From assembly GCF_014648855.1 (NCBI RefSeq), contig NZ_BMRX01000005.1, forward strand, positions 409,322 through 473,321: a stretch of DNA of 64,000 bases. Reading direction: 5' to 3'. Source of the DNA: Streptomyces parvulus (GTDB taxonomy: Bacteria > Actinomycetota > Actinomycetes > Streptomycetales > Streptomycetaceae). The notes beneath the pieces are model-generated. The model was given only the letters and a program-made list of their open reading frames with translations. It did no database searches and was not told the DNA's origin. Shown here piece after piece: positions 63,942 to 64,000 of the stretch. Each line of letters begins with the position of its first letter. The stretch's first letter is position 1. The translations under genes and the position numbers were made by a program.

Positions 63942-63973
63942 AAAGCCCCGCACCGTTCCCGGTGCGGGGCTTT
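63942..63973. terminator. Canonical rho-independent terminator
   Basis: AAAGCCCCGCACC (63942-63954) pairs with GGTGCGGGGCTTT (63961-63973), loop 6 nt, with A-rich and T-rich flanks on both sides. It could end transcripts from either direction, including a minus-strand gene beyond the window. Confidence 0.9.
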
Positions 63974-64000
63974 CTTCGCAATGATTGTTCGGCGGCGTCC

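Overview
The window is a chromosomal stretch of a Streptomyces-type actinomycete. This is inferred from very high GC, GTG starts, G/C-ending codons, ATGA and GTGA overlaps between genes, the ftsEX-prfB-pkaBA block, the mtrAB-lpqB-comF-hpf-secA block, and two intergenic elements I recognise as common in Streptomyces. I name no species. There is no rRNA, tRNA, CRISPR array, prophage or transposase that I can see. About 46 protein genes are supported.

Region 1 (1-8 kb), division, translation and signalling: ftsE-ftsX (minus), a 63-residue zinc-ribbon membrane protein, a repeat-rich sortase-anchored surface protein with an LAETG signal, release factor 2 (prfB), and two Ser/Thr kinases (pkaB, pkaA). 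Divergent from pkaA is a 1333-residue protein with a ubiquitin-like start, an FHA domain, a long disordered linker and an FtsK/EssC-like ATPase (8.1-12.1 kb). The PkaA linker holds four T-x-V-(L/M)-P motifs that could be docking sites for this FHA domain.

Region 2 (12.3-16 kb): a sugar ABC importer made of a lipoprotein binding protein and two permeases, with no ATPase gene. The first permease carries an extracellular beta-sandwich-like domain inserted between its third and fourth membrane segments.

Region 3 (16.1-36.4 kb), a cell-wall glycopolymer region: three tandem fusions of a GT2 glycosyltransferase with a TagF-like (CDP-glycerol phosphotransferase family) domain, two multi-membrane GT-C-like proteins, the ohrA/ohrR peroxide module, galE, a TetR regulator, a TagGH-like exporter, a fourth GT2-TagF fusion, a TarS-like glycosyltransferase and a third GT-C-like protein. 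The four fusions show reciprocal decay. Two keep a complete GT2 site but have lost the first TagF histidine; two keep that histidine but have lost GT2 motifs. I regard this as the most interesting signal here.

Region 4 (36.5-49.3 kb): giant NAD-glutamate dehydrogenase, a HAD hydrolase, two conserved actinobacterial proteins, secA, a GNAT acetyltransferase and a YcaQ-type DNA glycosylase.

Region 5 (49.4-58.1 kb): a NarL-type response regulator, hpf, a ComF-like protein with an in-frame TTA codon, lpqB, mtrB, mtrA and mtnA, all on the minus strand. The mtrAB-lpqB part is the cell-envelope two-component system with its lipoprotein partner.

Region 6 (58.3-63.9 kb): a plus-strand run of a multi-pass membrane protein, DUF4129, DUF4350, a MoxR ATPase and a DUF58 protein, overlapping or nearly so, closed by two strong hairpins.
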